From contig CAWHGA010000014.1 of the NCBI GenBank assembly GCA_963828705.1, positions 1 to 64,000 on the forward strand: a DNA stretch of 64,000 bases. The letters are read 5' to 3'. The position numbers and the translations under genes are program-made. Of this stretch, positions 16,993-26,794 are shown piece after piece; position 1 is the stretch's first letter, and every line of letters starts with the position of its first letter. A model generated the notes under the pieces. It did no database searches. It was given only the letters and a program-made list of their open reading frames with translations, and was not told the origin of the DNA. Source of the DNA: CAWDJT01 sp963828705 (GTDB lineage Bacteria > Desulfobacterota > Syntrophobacteria > Syntrophobacterales > Syntrophobacteraceae).

Positions 16993-18393
16993 TTGATCTC
17001 TTTTGAAGAATTGAAGTTGATTCCACCCATTCTAAAGGCTCTGACCCAGTGCGGTCACAACCAGCCCACCCCGATCCAGGCCCAGGCGATTCCCAGGGCT
17101 CTGGCTGGATGTAATCTCATCGCTTCGGCCCAGACCGGCACCGGCAAGACCGCAGCGTTTGTGCTGCCGGCACTCCAGAGGCTGGCCGCTGCTTCCCCTG
17201 AGCGCAAACCCGGCCCGCGGGTCCTGGTACTCACCCCCACCCGCGAACTGGCCGAGCAGATTACTCAGGCCACCCGCACCTACGGCAAACACCTGCGGCT
17301 CAGAAGTGTCACCATCATCGGTGGGATGCCCTATGGCGAGCAGATGAAGGCTCTTTCCCAGGTGCCGGATATGATCATCGCCACTCCGGGAAGACTGCTG
17401 GATCACATGGAACGCGGCCGAATTGACCTGCGCCAGATCGAACTGTTTGTCCTGGATGAGGCCGACCGAATGCTGGACATGGGATTTGTTGAGGATGTGG
17501 AGCGGATTTCCGCGGCCGTCCCGGAGGGTTGCCAAACCCTTCTGTTCGCCGCCACTCTGGGCGATGCCACCACCAAGCTGGCCGGACGGCTAATGAACGA
17601 CCCGGAACGGATTGAAATCGCCCCCGGTAAGATCACGCTTGATGCGATCGAACAGCGTTTGCATCTGGCCGACAACCTGCAGCACAAAAACCGCCTGCTG
17701 CAGCACCTTTGTGCGGACAGTGCTGTGACCAAGGCGATTATTTTTTCCGCCACCAAGCGCGACGCCGATAACCTGGCTCGCGACCTCAGCGCCCAGGGGC
17801 ATGCGGCGGCGGCACTCCATGGAGATATGACCCAATTTGCCCGCAATCGTACGATGATGAATATGCGGCGCGGCAAGATCAGATTGCTGGTGGCGACCGA
17901 CGTAGCCTCCCGCGGACTTGACGTTACCGGCATCAGTCACGTGATCAACTTCGATCTGCCACGCTTTGCCGAAGACTACGTGCACCGCATTGGCCGGACC
18001 GGCCGGGCCGGAGAATCGGGAATTGCGATTTCTTTTGCGTCCCGGCTGGATCTCCCGTATCTCGACCGAATTCAGCGCTATATCGGGAAAGCCGTGCCCA
18101 CCCACGTCATCCCCGGCCTGGAACCGACCCAAACGGTGACTGGGTTCGGTGGCGATGCCAGGTACCAGCGGCGGGCGCCCGCGGTCGGAAGCGGCCAGCG
18201 CGGCAAGACCGGCCGGCCCCAAGGACGCCCCTTCAGCTACCAGGAAACCGGCGGCAGCGGCAGTTATGCTGCTCAAGGGAAACGCAGTGCGGCCAAGCGG
18301 GACTGGGAAGTGGCTGTTGAATACCGAAGCAGCAGGTCGCATCCAGCGGGCCAATCCGGAAATCGGAAGCCGGGCAGGAAGACCTTTCTGTAG
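16993..18393 (+). CDS. DEAD-box RNA helicase, RhlE type
   Basis: A 466-residue ATP-dependent RNA helicase. The Q motif region QPTPIQAQAIP, motif I AQTGTGKT, motif Ia PTRELAEQ, motif II DEAD, motif III ATL (a slight variant of SAT), and motif VI HRIGRTGRAGESG are all present. A basic, Gly/Arg-rich tail follows from about residue 385. The start is a TTG at 16993 with AAGGA about ten bases upstream. Placement after a cold-shock gene fits a role in unwinding RNA at low temperature or in ribosome assembly. Confidence 0.93.
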   Translation: MISFEELKLIPPILKALTQCGHNQPTPIQAQAIPRALAGCNLIASAQTGTGKTAAFVLPALQRLAAASPERKPGPRVLVLTPTRELAEQITQATRTYGKHLRLRSVTIIGGMPYGEQMKALSQVPDMIIATPGRLLDHMERGRIDLRQIELFVLDEADRMLDMGFVEDVERISAAVPEGCQTLLFAATLGDATTKLAGRLMNDPERIEIAPGKITLDAIEQRLHLADNLQHKNRLLQHLCADSAVTKAIIFSATKRDADNLARDLSAQGHAAAALHGDMTQFARNRTMMNMRRGKIRLLVATDVASRGLDVTGISHVINFDLPRFAEDYVHRIGRTGRAGESGIAISFASRLDLPYLDRIQRYIGKAVPTHVIPGLEPTQTVTGFGGDARYQRRAPAVGSGQRGKTGRPQGRPFSYQETGGSGSYAAQGKRSAAKRDWEVAVEYRSSRSHPAGQSGNRKPGRKTFL

Positions 18394-18410
18394 GAGACTG
18401 AACAAACTAA

Positions 18411-18438
18411 ATGACCCTGCGATGGTTTGCAGGGTCAT
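18411..18438. terminator. bidirectional hairpin between convergent genes
   Basis: A perfect ten-base stem ATGACCCTGC / GCAGGGTCAT with an eight-base loop lies between the ends of the helicase (+) and the VWA-OmpA gene (-). The flank is T-rich when read on the minus strand, so it could serve both directions. Confidence 0.65.
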
Positions 18439-18566
18439 CTTAGTCCTCTAGGTCGTGAAAACATGGGAAAGGGATCTGGGCTCGGCGAGAAAGAGCCGAG
18501 GCAGCAGATCCCGACCCATCGCTTGTTCGCACCCTTAGGTTTAGCTATTCAAACAACAACCCCGTA

Positions 18567-19589
18567 TTACTCAACGACCGTTATTTCCACCCGACGATTG
18601 ATGGCGCGGCCCGCAGGCGAACGATCCGGTAGTTTTGGGACGCTTCTCGCCATAGCCGACGGGTCTCATGCGTTCAGCCTTGATTCCCTTCTTGAGAAAT
18701 AATCGTAAACGGCGCCGGCGCGACGTTCAGACAGCTTCTGGTTGTAACTATCACTGCCGAAGTAGTCGGTATGACCTTCGACCATCACATTGACGGTGAG
18801 GCAGGGTTCTTTGTTCAATATGCTGACGGCTTCATCCAGGACCACCACCCATTCTTTCTTGATGTTGGACTTGTCGAAGTCGAAATGGATGCCACGCAGG
18901 ATCAGGTTCGTGCATTTCTTGGGCGGAGCGCAAAACACATCGCGGACGAATTTTTCCAGAGCTGCTCTGTCTGCAGCTAGCGTCAAGCCTTCAGCCATGA
19001 TGCTGCAGTTGTTGAGTTTGTTGATTTTTTGCAGGATCTGTTTGCCTTTCTTGTCTTTGGCGTCTGCAACGGAAACGATGTGGATGCATGCGTTGGGATA
19101 CTTGCTGTAAAGCGCACTCGCTTCCGCCACCGGATCGCTACCCATATTGGCCATTCCGTCGGTGACCAGAATAATCGCTGTAGTGCCGCTCATCTTAGCC
19201 AGCACCGGATCCAGCGACCTAAGGCCAGGTCCCATGGGGGTCCTGCGATCGAAAACTTCCTGGAAATTCTTAATCTTGCCGATGGCTTTGGCCATTGCCG
19301 CACGATCATATGGACCTGGCGCATAAAGCTCCTGCACCGGGGCAAACAGTTCCAAAGCCGCCGTGTATTTAAAGTCAGGGATCTGCGCATTGATGTCGTA
19401 AAGGACTTTCTTGGACACCCACATTTTCAGTTCGGGATCCCCAAAAAGCTGGTACATGGAACCCGACTGGTCAACCATGAAGATGAAATTATCAGGACAT
19501 CTATCAGCCGCATTTGCAAATCCCACCCCCATAGTGAGAAGCAACGCCAATACCAAACCAGTCACCTGCAGTGTTCTTCGACTCTTCAT
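18567..19589 (-). CDS. exported VWA-OmpA domain protein, frameshifted near the C-terminus
   Basis: The start at 19589 follows a GGAGGGACCT site. A signal peptide (about residues 1-28, ending FANAA) is followed by a von Willebrand A domain with the metal-ion site DQSGS at about residue 41, and VTDGMANMGS. From about residue 225 comes an OmpA-like peptidoglycan-binding domain with GIHFDFDKSNIK, VEGHTDYFGSDSYNQKLSERRA. The frame is lost near 18700 and again near 18630. With two shifts the sequence continues as GIKAERMRPVGYGEKRPK and ends NRRVEITVVE with a stop at 18567-18569, the expected OmpA ending. It is a periplasmic or outer-membrane-linked protein of about 340 residues. Confidence 0.85.
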
Positions 19590-20321
19590 AGGTCCCTCCG
19601 CTGATTGGAATTGATAAAATACCACCAAGCTCCATTGGACAAACATCAGAAATGACCGAACAAACAATGACCGAAACCCTGCAAATTGTTCCCCCCCTTC
19701 TGATTCAAGTGTGCCGCAAATATGGGATAATCCGCTGGTTTTGAATGCGCCCTGTACACCGATTACGACGATACGACGAAACCATCAAGAACACCAAAGC
19801 AAGGTAGCAACGTGTGGTCTATTGACCAAGATGGAAAAACAGCAACGCGTTAGGGTGAATACTAAATGGCTGGGTAGCATCCAGAACAAGGGCGACGGTT
19901 GTCGTTCCCTCCGGGGTTGACGGTTCCAGTTGCCTATCTGCCACAGACAGGCACGAACCCTGGTACCGTCATCGGTAATATTTATCCTAAACGTTTTTCA
20001 CCCGTGCCGTCAATGAATTCATGTGAGGAACTGCATGCGGCCCTATGATATTGTGGTGCAACCGCATCGCTTTTCGACCATTGCAGTAACCCTGTGACAG
20101 TGAGAGCCTGGATGCTTTCAGCCTGAAATCGGCATAGGCCGCGGGTTGAGGTGGGTTAGTCTGGTGGTCTGGCAAGTCCGGTAGATTTCTGATCTTGCTT
20201 CGAAAGATGTCGTGAGATCCTGACGATTCAGATTTCGGGAATCACAAAAATAGTGATCGCCAGGATGGAATTCAACAGGTTGCGATGAAGGCCTACACCC
20301 TTGGGAACCATAGAGGATCAT
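19590..20321. other. divergent intergenic region
   Basis: About 730 bases between the divergent VWA-OmpA and tex genes. Only short frames with no family resemblance. Promoters for both genes must lie here but none is clear. Confidence 0.4.
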
Positions 20322-22517
20322 ATGAACGAACAGCACATTGTTTCCCTGTCCGGCGAACTCCAGGTTTCGAGGCACCAAGTCCAAGCCACCGCCAAACTGC
20401 TGGAGGAAGGTGCAACGATTCCCTTCATTGCGCGATACCGCAAGGAAGCTACCGGTTCGCTGGACGAGACCGTGATCACCTCGATTCGCGATCGGTTGAT
20501 ACAACTGGAACTCCTAGACAAACGGCGGGAAACTATTCTGAGATCGTTGGATGAACAGGGGAAACTGACCGGTGAGTTGCAAGCGAAGGTCGTGCAGGCA
20601 GAAACCCTGGTGGCCCTGGAGGATCTTTATCTGCCGTTCCGTCCGAAACGTCGGACCAAGGCCACGATCGCTCGCGAAAAGGGGCTGGAACCTCTGGCTC
20701 ACCTGCTTTTCTCTCAAGAACCGGCCACCGACCCTCCGGCCGCAGCGGCATCTTTCATCAATCCGGAAAAGGGGGTCTCCTCTGCCGACGAAGCGCTCGC
20801 CGGCGCTCGCGATATCGTGGCCGAATGGGTCAATGAAAACTCCGAGGCCCGTGCCCGGCTTCGAGCGCATTTTACCAATAAGGGCGTGATCAGATCCCGG
20901 GTGGTTGCCGGCAAAGACGGCGAAGGCATCCAGTACCGCGACTACTACCAGTGGGAGGAATCGATCAGTCGAGCCCCATCCCATCGAATTCTGGCCGCAC
21001 GCCGCGGCGAGAAGGAGGGATTTCTCACCGTCCACATCGCGCCCGTGGAAGAAGAAGCCTTAGCCGTGCTTGAATCCCTTTTCGTCAATGGCGATTCAGC
21101 CGCCTCGCAGCAGGTCAGAGCCGCGGTTCATGACAGCTTCCGGAGGCTCCTGGCACCATCTCTGGAAACCGAGACCAAGCAATGGTCCAAAGAGCGTGCC
21201 GACCGGGATGCGATCCAGGTCTTTGCCGACAATTTCCGCCATCTGCTGATGGCTGCTCCGTTGGGGTCCAAGAAGACTCTGGCCTTGGACCCGGGGTTTC
21301 GCACCGGATGCAAATTGGTCTGCCTGGATCCTCAGGGGAAACTCATCCATAACGAAACCATCTACCCGCATTCAGGCCCCCAGGGGGCTGAGAAGGGGGC
21401 CGAGCGCATTCGAGCCCTTGCCGCCAAATTGGGCATCGAAGCCATTGCCATCGGCAACGGCACCGCTGGGCGGGAAACTGAAGCTTTTGTTCGCGGCCTA
21501 GACCTGCCGAAAGAAATTCAGATCATCATGGTGGATGAAAGTGGGGCCTCGGTGTATTCCGCATCCGCCGTCGCCCGTGAGGAGTTCCCCGATCACGACG
21601 TGACCGTTCGCGGTGCCGTTTCTATCGGCAGGCGTCTGATGGACCCTCTGGCCGAGCTGGTCAAGATCGATCCCAAATCCATTGGGGTCGGCCAGTACCA
21701 GCATGATGTCGATCCGGGCGAATTGAAACGGAGCCTTGACGATGTGGTGATGAGCTGCGTCAATGCCGTCGGCGTTGCCGTCAACACTGCCAGCCCACAG
21801 CTCCTGACCTATATTTCAGGGCTTGGACCGCAGCTGGCCAAAAATGTTGTGGCGTATCGCGATGGCAATGGCCCCTTCCGTTCCAGGGAAGACCTAAAAA
21901 AGGTCCCGCGCCTGGGTCCCAAGGCGTTCCAGCAGGCGGCCGGGTTCTTGCGGATCAGGGATGGGGGAAACCCTCTGGATGGGAGTGCCGTTCACCCCGA
22001 ATCCTATCACCTGGTCGAATCCATGGCGCGGGATCTGGGTTGCGCGGTGATGGACCTCATCGGCAACACCGCCCGGCGAGACGCCATTGATCCTGCCCGC
22101 TACGTGACCGATGCCGCCGGGCTGCCGACGCTGCGCGATATCCTGGCGGAACTGGCCAAGCCGGGCCGAGACCCGCGCGAGACTTTTGAACCCTTCGCTT
22201 TTGCTCCGGGCATCGAGAAGTTGGCGGATCTCCAGCCGGGTATGCGGCTGCCTGGAATTGTCACCAATGTGGCTGCATTCGGTGCCTTCGTGGACATTGG
22301 CGTGCACCGGGACGGACTGGTTCACGTGAGTCAGCTTGCCGATACCTTCGTCAGTGATCCTCGGCAGATCGTTCGCGTTCACCAACGCGTCACCGTAACT
22401 GTCCTGGAAGTGGATATGGAAAGAAGTCGCGTCTCCCTTTCCATGAAGTCAGCTCCTGCACCTGGAATGGAACAGCCCATGAGTGCGAAGCCCGGCCGCA
22501 ACCAAGACGCGGCCTGA
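20322..22517 (+). CDS. tex: Tex family RNA-binding transcription accessory protein
   Basis: A complete protein of about 731 residues from the ATG at 20322 (GAGGA site at 20311). It has the N-terminal Tex helical region (GATIPFIARYRKEATG), a YqgF/RNase H-like domain (LALDPGFRTGCKL), a helix-hairpin-helix pair (YISGLGPQLAKNVVAYRDGNG, read in shorter parts) and a C-terminal S1 RNA-binding domain (LQPGMRLPGIVTNVAAFGAF). Tex proteins bind nucleic acid and influence transcription and decay. It stands alone, with 144 bases before the ABC-F gene. Confidence 0.96.
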   Translation: MNEQHIVSLSGELQVSRHQVQATAKLLEEGATIPFIARYRKEATGSLDETVITSIRDRLIQLELLDKRRETILRSLDEQGKLTGELQAKVVQAETLVALEDLYLPFRPKRRTKATIAREKGLEPLAHLLFSQEPATDPPAAAASFINPEKGVSSADEALAGARDIVAEWVNENSEARARLRAHFTNKGVIRSRVVAGKDGEGIQYRDYYQWEESISRAPSHRILAARRGEKEGFLTVHIAPVEEEALAVLESLFVNGDSAASQQVRAAVHDSFRRLLAPSLETETKQWSKERADRDAIQVFADNFRHLLMAAPLGSKKTLALDPGFRTGCKLVCLDPQGKLIHNETIYPHSGPQGAEKGAERIRALAAKLGIEAIAIGNGTAGRETEAFVRGLDLPKEIQIIMVDESGASVYSASAVAREEFPDHDVTVRGAVSIGRRLMDPLAELVKIDPKSIGVGQYQHDVDPGELKRSLDDVVMSCVNAVGVAVNTASPQLLTYISGLGPQLAKNVVAYRDGNGPFRSREDLKKVPRLGPKAFQQAAGFLRIRDGGNPLDGSAVHPESYHLVESMARDLGCAVMDLIGNTARRDAIDPARYVTDAAGLPTLRDILAELAKPGRDPRETFEPFAFAPGIEKLADLQPGMRLPGIVTNVAAFGAFVDIGVHRDGLVHVSQLADTFVSDPRQIVRVHQRVTVTVLEVDMERSRVSLSMKSAPAPGMEQPMSAKPGRNQDAA

Positions 22518-22661
22518 ACAAAAAGGTCATTCTGGACGTAACAGCGCCTTCAATAATCCTTTCGAAGCAGCATTGAAGAAGCGCCGATGAATTGCAGTGA
22601 CGGGCGAGAAGGGACCTTAAGGAAGGACGCGGTCATTTGAATGTAAAGGGTTGAGATCGAT

Positions 22662-24477
22662 ATGGCAGTTGTGAGTATGTGCGATGTGAGTGTGAGCTTT
22701 GGTGGACCGTTGTTGCTTGACCACGTGAATCTTCAAATTGAACGGGGGGAACGGTTGTGCCTTTTCGGCCGGAATGGAGCCGGGAAGTCAACTTTGATGC
22801 GGCTGATTCATGGTGATCTCATCCCGGATGAAGGTGAAATGCAGCGGCAGCAGGGGATGTGCACCGCCCTGCTCCCCCAGGAGATGCCGCAGGGGCTTCG
22901 CGGCACGACCTTTGACATTGTCGCAGGCGGCCTGGATGATCCGGGCAACGCCTGGCGCGCTTCCCATGACACTGCCGAATGGCGCAAACACCAGCAGGTG
23001 GAAAAGACCATATCGCGCATGCATCTGGACCCTCAGACACCGTTCGAAGTCCTGTCCGCAGGGCTGAAGCGGCGCGTATTGCTGGCTCGAGGCCTGGTGC
23101 GGGATCCGGATCTGCTGCTGCTGGACGAACCCACCAACCACCTCGACATGGAAGCCATCGTCTGGATGGAAGAGTTTCTGTTGCGTTACGGTGGGACCCT
23201 GCTCTTTGTCACTCACGACCGGATGTTTCTGCAAAAGCTTGCCACCCGCATCATTGAGCTGGATCGAGGCAGTCTCATCGACTGGGCGTGCGATTATGCG
23301 ACCTTCCAGGAACGGAAGCAGGCGGCCCTGGAGGCGGAAACCAACCAGTGGCTTCAGTTCGACAAGAAGCTGGCTCGCGAGGAGGTCTGGATTCGGCAAG
23401 GGGTCAAGGCACGGCGCACTCGCAACGAAGGTCGCGTGCGCGTCCTGGAGAAGCTGCGGGAGGCCCGGCGTGCGCGGCGTGAACGCACCGGATCGGTTCG
23501 GTTGCGTGCCCAGGAAGCCGGCCGCTCAGGGAAATTGGTCATCGAGGCGGAGGATGTGAGCTTTGGATACAGCGGTGAGGTGCCGATTATCCGCGATTTC
23601 TCCACCGCTTATCATGCGCGGCGACAAGGTTGGCATTATCGGTCCAAACGGTTCCGGCAAGACCACCTTGCTGCGGATCCTGCTTGGGGAGCTGGCGCCG
23701 CAACAGGGTGAGCTGCGATTCGGTGTCCATCTGGAAGTGGCCTACTTCGACCAGCTCCGGGCGCAACTGGACGAGGACAAGTCGGTGTTGGAAAACGTCG
23801 GCGAAGGAAATGACACCATCGTCTTCAATGGCAAGCCGCGGCACATCATTGGTTATCTGCAGGATTTCCTGTTTTCCCCGGAACGAGCCCGCTCCCCGGT
23901 TCGGATACTATCCGGCGGTGAGCGCAACCGACTGCTGCTGGCGCGCCTGTTCACCAAGCCATCCAACGTGCTGGTTATGGACGAACCGACCAACGACCTC
24001 GATACCGAGACTCTGGAATTACTGGAGGAGTTGCTCCTGGATTATCTGGGCACGGTGCTGTTGGTCAGCCATGACCGGGTCTTTCTCAACAATGTCGTGA
24101 CCAGCACCCTGGTGCTTGAAGGCGAAGGCCGCGTCAGCGAGTACGTTGGGGGCTACGACGACTGGTTGCGTCAACGCAGCCCTGAGCTTCCGGCTAAGGT
24201 GGAAAAGCCCACCCCCCGAGCGGCAAAGCAGCGCTCCCGGCAGGAACGCCGTCAAACACTCAGTTACAAGCAGCAGCGCGAACTCGAAGCCCTGCCGCAC
24301 CAGATTGAAACCCTGGAAGCAGAGCAGGCGAGACTGTATCAAACCATGGCCGACCCATCCTTTTACCAGCAAGCCGGTCCTGATATCGCCGGGGCCAAAG
24401 CGCGATTGGCGTCCCTTGAACAGGAACTGGCTGAGGCCTATCAGCGCTGGGAGGCCCTGGACGCGCTAAGCGGTTGA
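22662..24477 (+). CDS. ABC-F family ATPase (Uup-like), frameshifted
   Basis: Two ABC cassettes are present. The first has Walker A GRNGAGKST, a variant signature LSAGLKRR and Walker B LLLLDEPTNHLD. The second has GPNGSGKTT, LSGGERNR and VLVMDEPTNDLD. There is no membrane domain. The linker and a C-terminal coiled coil (RQERRQTLSYKQQRELEAL onward) fit Uup-type DNA- or ribosome-associated members. The frame breaks between about 23600 and 23615, in the segment reading IIRDFST then LIMRGDK, and restoring one base rejoins them. Full length would be about 604 residues. Confidence 0.92.
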
Positions 24478-24833
24478 ACCAGTGCACCTGCAAAGGTTTG
24501 AAACCGGCGCACTAAGGCACGAGGCAATAAGTAAGCATCCAGCTCTGTAGCTTGGTCGTCATTCCCGCAGCCTTTGAATGAGAGCCAGGCGACCCGTCAC
24601 CCCCGCATGCTTTTGGCGGGGGTCCAGGGCTTTAAGACATCTGGATTCCCGCCAGAAGCATGCGGGAATGACGTGCGGATGGTCGGATCGGATATTTGTT
24701 TTTTGCCTGACACCTAAGACCCAGCTCCGTCGAGCGAATCGATATTTTCCTCCACGGTCAAAAGTCCCATGAAAGGTTGAATGCCGGATTGACGGGAAAG
24801 CATTTTGGACCGTGTAAATGAACAATCTCCAGG
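24478..24833. other. intergenic with REP-like repeat
   Basis: About 350 bases between the ABC-F gene and the toxin gene. It contains the long inverted repeat at 24596-24672 and a partial third copy (GTCATTCCCGC) near 24558-24568. No gene is seen. Confidence 0.5.
24596..24672. repeat. REP-like inverted repeat of the GTCATTCCCGC type
   Basis: Two 32-base arms (24596-24627 and 24641-24672) are inverted copies matching at 27 of 32 positions, both of the form GTCA..CCCGCATGCTT..GGCGGG..TCCAG. A relative with the same core occurs at 49321-49388. This is a dispersed palindromic repeat common in Proteobacteria. Confidence 0.8.
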
Positions 24834-25220
24834 TCACTTCCCCAAATGCACCCTTACCTCTTCGACGATCTTTGGAATTGATGGCTTCTCGCAAGATTTG
24901 ACGTCGTTTTCCCGATGCTTGTGATGCGGGAAACTGTCAAGCTCAGGAAAATGCGGGGTGTTATCGTAGCGGAAGAGGAGGCGGTTCTCTTGGTCCTGGA
25001 AGTGATAACGATAGCCCAGATGCCTGAGCAGCTCAGTTTCAACGACGACTGCCTCGGTCAATTCCAGGAGGCTTCCTTCAGAAAAACGAATGCGGATTCT
25101 CAGATTCACACGATGTGGTGTCAGGATTTCCTCCTGATAGCGCTCCACATAAGCGTTTTCCAGTGTTCCGATGGAAGATTGGACTTCTTCGAGGTGCCGA
25201 CGTAACTGATCATGCAACAT
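24834..25220 (-). CDS. TumE-type toxin (DUF6516 family)
   Basis: A 128-residue protein with the DUF6516/TumE hallmark: ...SLLELTEAVVVE near the middle, then YRYHFQDQENRLLFRYDN and FPHHKH at about residues 95-100. Family members are the toxin half of type II toxin-antitoxin pairs. The gene overlaps the preceding small gene by 11 bases, the usual coupling of such pairs. It lies in a region of visibly lower GC than its neighbours and next to REP-like repeats. Confidence 0.8.
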   Translation of the reverse strand: MLHDQLRRHLEEVQSSIGTLENAYVERYQEEILTPHRVNLRIRIRFSEGSLLELTEAVVVETELLRHLGYRYHFQDQENRLLFRYDNTPHFPELDSFPHHKHRENDVKSCEKPSIPKIVEEVRVHLGK

Positions 25221-25440
25221 GACGCAGATGGTTTTCTATCTCAAGTCTGATCGCCAGGTAGTGCTGATAGTCATTGGCCCACTCGACGAAATCTGCGGAG
25301 TCTTCCATGCAGCCCTTTTCGTACCCGTTGAAGAATTCCTCCGACGTCATGCAGTATCGATTCTCATAGGTACTAAGGCGCTTGGCTACGGCTACCAGAG
25401 CGTCTACGGGTGACCTGTGCTCGCTTCTTTCCTTTCGCAT
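25210..25440 (-). CDS. antitoxin partner of the TumE-type toxin
   Basis: A 76-residue protein, hydrophilic, with a C-terminal half rich in acidic and aromatic residues (EKGCMEDSADFVEWANDYQHY). The start at 25440 has a GAGGA site. It has no domain that I can name. The assignment rests on size, order (first gene of the pair) and the 11-base overlap with the toxin gene. Confidence 0.6.
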   Translation of the reverse strand: MRKERSEHRSPVDALVAVAKRLSTYENRYCMTSEEFFNGYEKGCMEDSADFVEWANDYQHYLAIRLEIENHLRHVA

Positions 25441-25803
25441 ACGTTCCTCACAACGCTAGCAGTATGTTACTGAACTACCACACAAGGTAGCATCATTGGC
25501 GCGCAAATGAAAGTGCAGGGGAATCGCATTCCGATCGGGCGAATATTTTTGCAAGACGGCAGGTTGGATTCTCGGGGCCGGCCTTGGACATCCGAACTAT
25601 GAGGCGAACCAGGGGCGCCGCCCTTTACATCCGCGCAGGTGGCGCGAAGGATAGCGTTGCGCATCACCGAGGAGAAGCCCAGTTCATTGGAGATTGTTTG
25701 TCCCGTCCTGAAGTTTCTCAACTCACCGCCCAATGAACCGATTTGAACGATATCTTCCATGAACGAAAGTCAACCCATTATGATCCATGAACTGCGCTGT
25801 AAA
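25441..25803. other. spacer in the accessory island
   Basis: A minus-strand frame of 97 codons (25467-25760, starting MEDIVQIGSLGG) spans most of this stretch. Its first half reads like protein and its second half does not, and no family is recognised. It may be the remnant of a lost gene. Confidence 0.35.
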
Positions 25804-26310
25804 TCAATAGGCGCCTTTCCCTGTTTCGAAAAGAGAATCCTCATTTTTAATCCAGTCATCCACCTGGATCTCAAGTATGTCTTCTTTCAAAGGTCCTCTC
25901 TTAACGTAAACTCTAGATATACCGGCATTGATGATCATTCGCTTGCAAAGTTTACATGGCTCGGAATTGGTGACATAATTTCCATCATCGACGGAAAAAC
26001 CAACCAGATATAGATCTCCGCCTGCCATCTCCAAACGCGAAGCGTGAATGATGGCATTCATCTCAGCGTGTACCGAACGACATAATTCGTATCGTTCTCC
26101 AGGTGGTATGTCTTGTTCTTGTCGGAGGCATCGTCCGATATCAATGCAATTTGTCATCCGCCTTGGAGCTCCGACATACCCTGTGCTAATAATCTGATCG
26201 TTATTCACAATAACAGCACCGTATAGTCGTCGTAGACAAGTACCTCTCTTAGCTACTGCCTCCGCAATCCCCAAGTAATATTCAGCCTTGCTTGGCCTAT
26301 CGTACTTCAC
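25804..26310 (-). CDS. dCMP/cytidine deaminase family protein
   Basis: A zinc-dependent deaminase of about 168 residues. The zinc and catalytic motif is CRSVHAEMNAI, with the second cysteine pair in SEPCKLCKRM. A YGAVIVNNDQIISTGYVGAP segment is typical of ComE-type dCMP deaminases, which make dUMP for dTMP synthesis. The start chosen is the GTG at 26310, because AAGGAG lies seven bases upstream; an open frame extends to 26361. Codon use and base composition are more AT-rich than the flanking genes, suggesting acquisition together with the toxin-antitoxin pair. Confidence 0.85.
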   Translation of the reverse strand: MKYDRPSKAEYYLGIAEAVAKRGTCLRRLYGAVIVNNDQIISTGYVGAPRRMTNCIDIGRCLRQEQDIPPGERYELCRSVHAEMNAIIHASRLEMAGGDLYLVGFSVDDGNYVTNSEPCKLCKRMIINAGISRVYVKRGPLKEDILEIQVDDWIKNEDSLFETGKGAY

Positions 26311-26361
26311 TGTAAGACTCCTTCCCAATCCATGTTGGTAACTCTTGTGCACCATTACCAT

Positions 26362-26794
26362 AAATCCTGGTGAAATGTTCCCTTGTTTTTCTGGTCAGAT
26401 TACTCCCCGCGATTTCAGCGGACACCCCATCACGCCAGTTTGACCCATTCTAAAACCCGGAATGCTGACCACGTGATCCATTAGCCCGGGCGGGTTGATG
26501 TTGCTCACCAAAACCTCATGTGCTATAGCGTTTAAGCAAGAGATGTTTCGTTTTGGCAGGATTGCCTCGGCAAGGTGCTCATGCTTCGATACGTCAGCAC
26601 GAGCGGTGAAGCACGTTCGCCCTGAGGTATCGAAGGGCAGATCGAAACCGACACATTCTTTCCTTAACGAGTATAACCTCCGCGTGAAGTGGATCCACGA
26701 GGCCGTTGGCCCAGCGACACGATTTTATCCTCTCGAATCCCAGCCTTTCTCAGCCGGTTTTGATGGGGTGGCGGCGAAGGAGTTGAACATCGCC
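26362..26794. other. intergenic with a palindromic repeat
   Basis: About 430 bases between the deaminase (-) and lipB (+). The part at 26578-26642 is a repeat-like inverted sequence (TGCTTCGATAC...GTATCGAAGGGCA). An open frame that runs into lipB from 26495 translates this repeat and is not considered coding. Confidence 0.5.
26578..26642. repeat. imperfect palindromic repeat upstream of lipB
   Basis: Arms of the type CTTCGATAC and GTATCGAAG flank GTCAGCACGAGCGG and GTTCGCCCTGAG sequences. The core GTTCGCCCTGAG...TCGAAGGGC is a widespread bacterial intergenic repeat. Confidence 0.55.

Noticed and set aside
26495..26794. Upstream extension of LipB
   Set aside because: The extension translates a palindromic intergenic repeat; the ATG at 26795 has a ribosome-binding site and gives the normal length.
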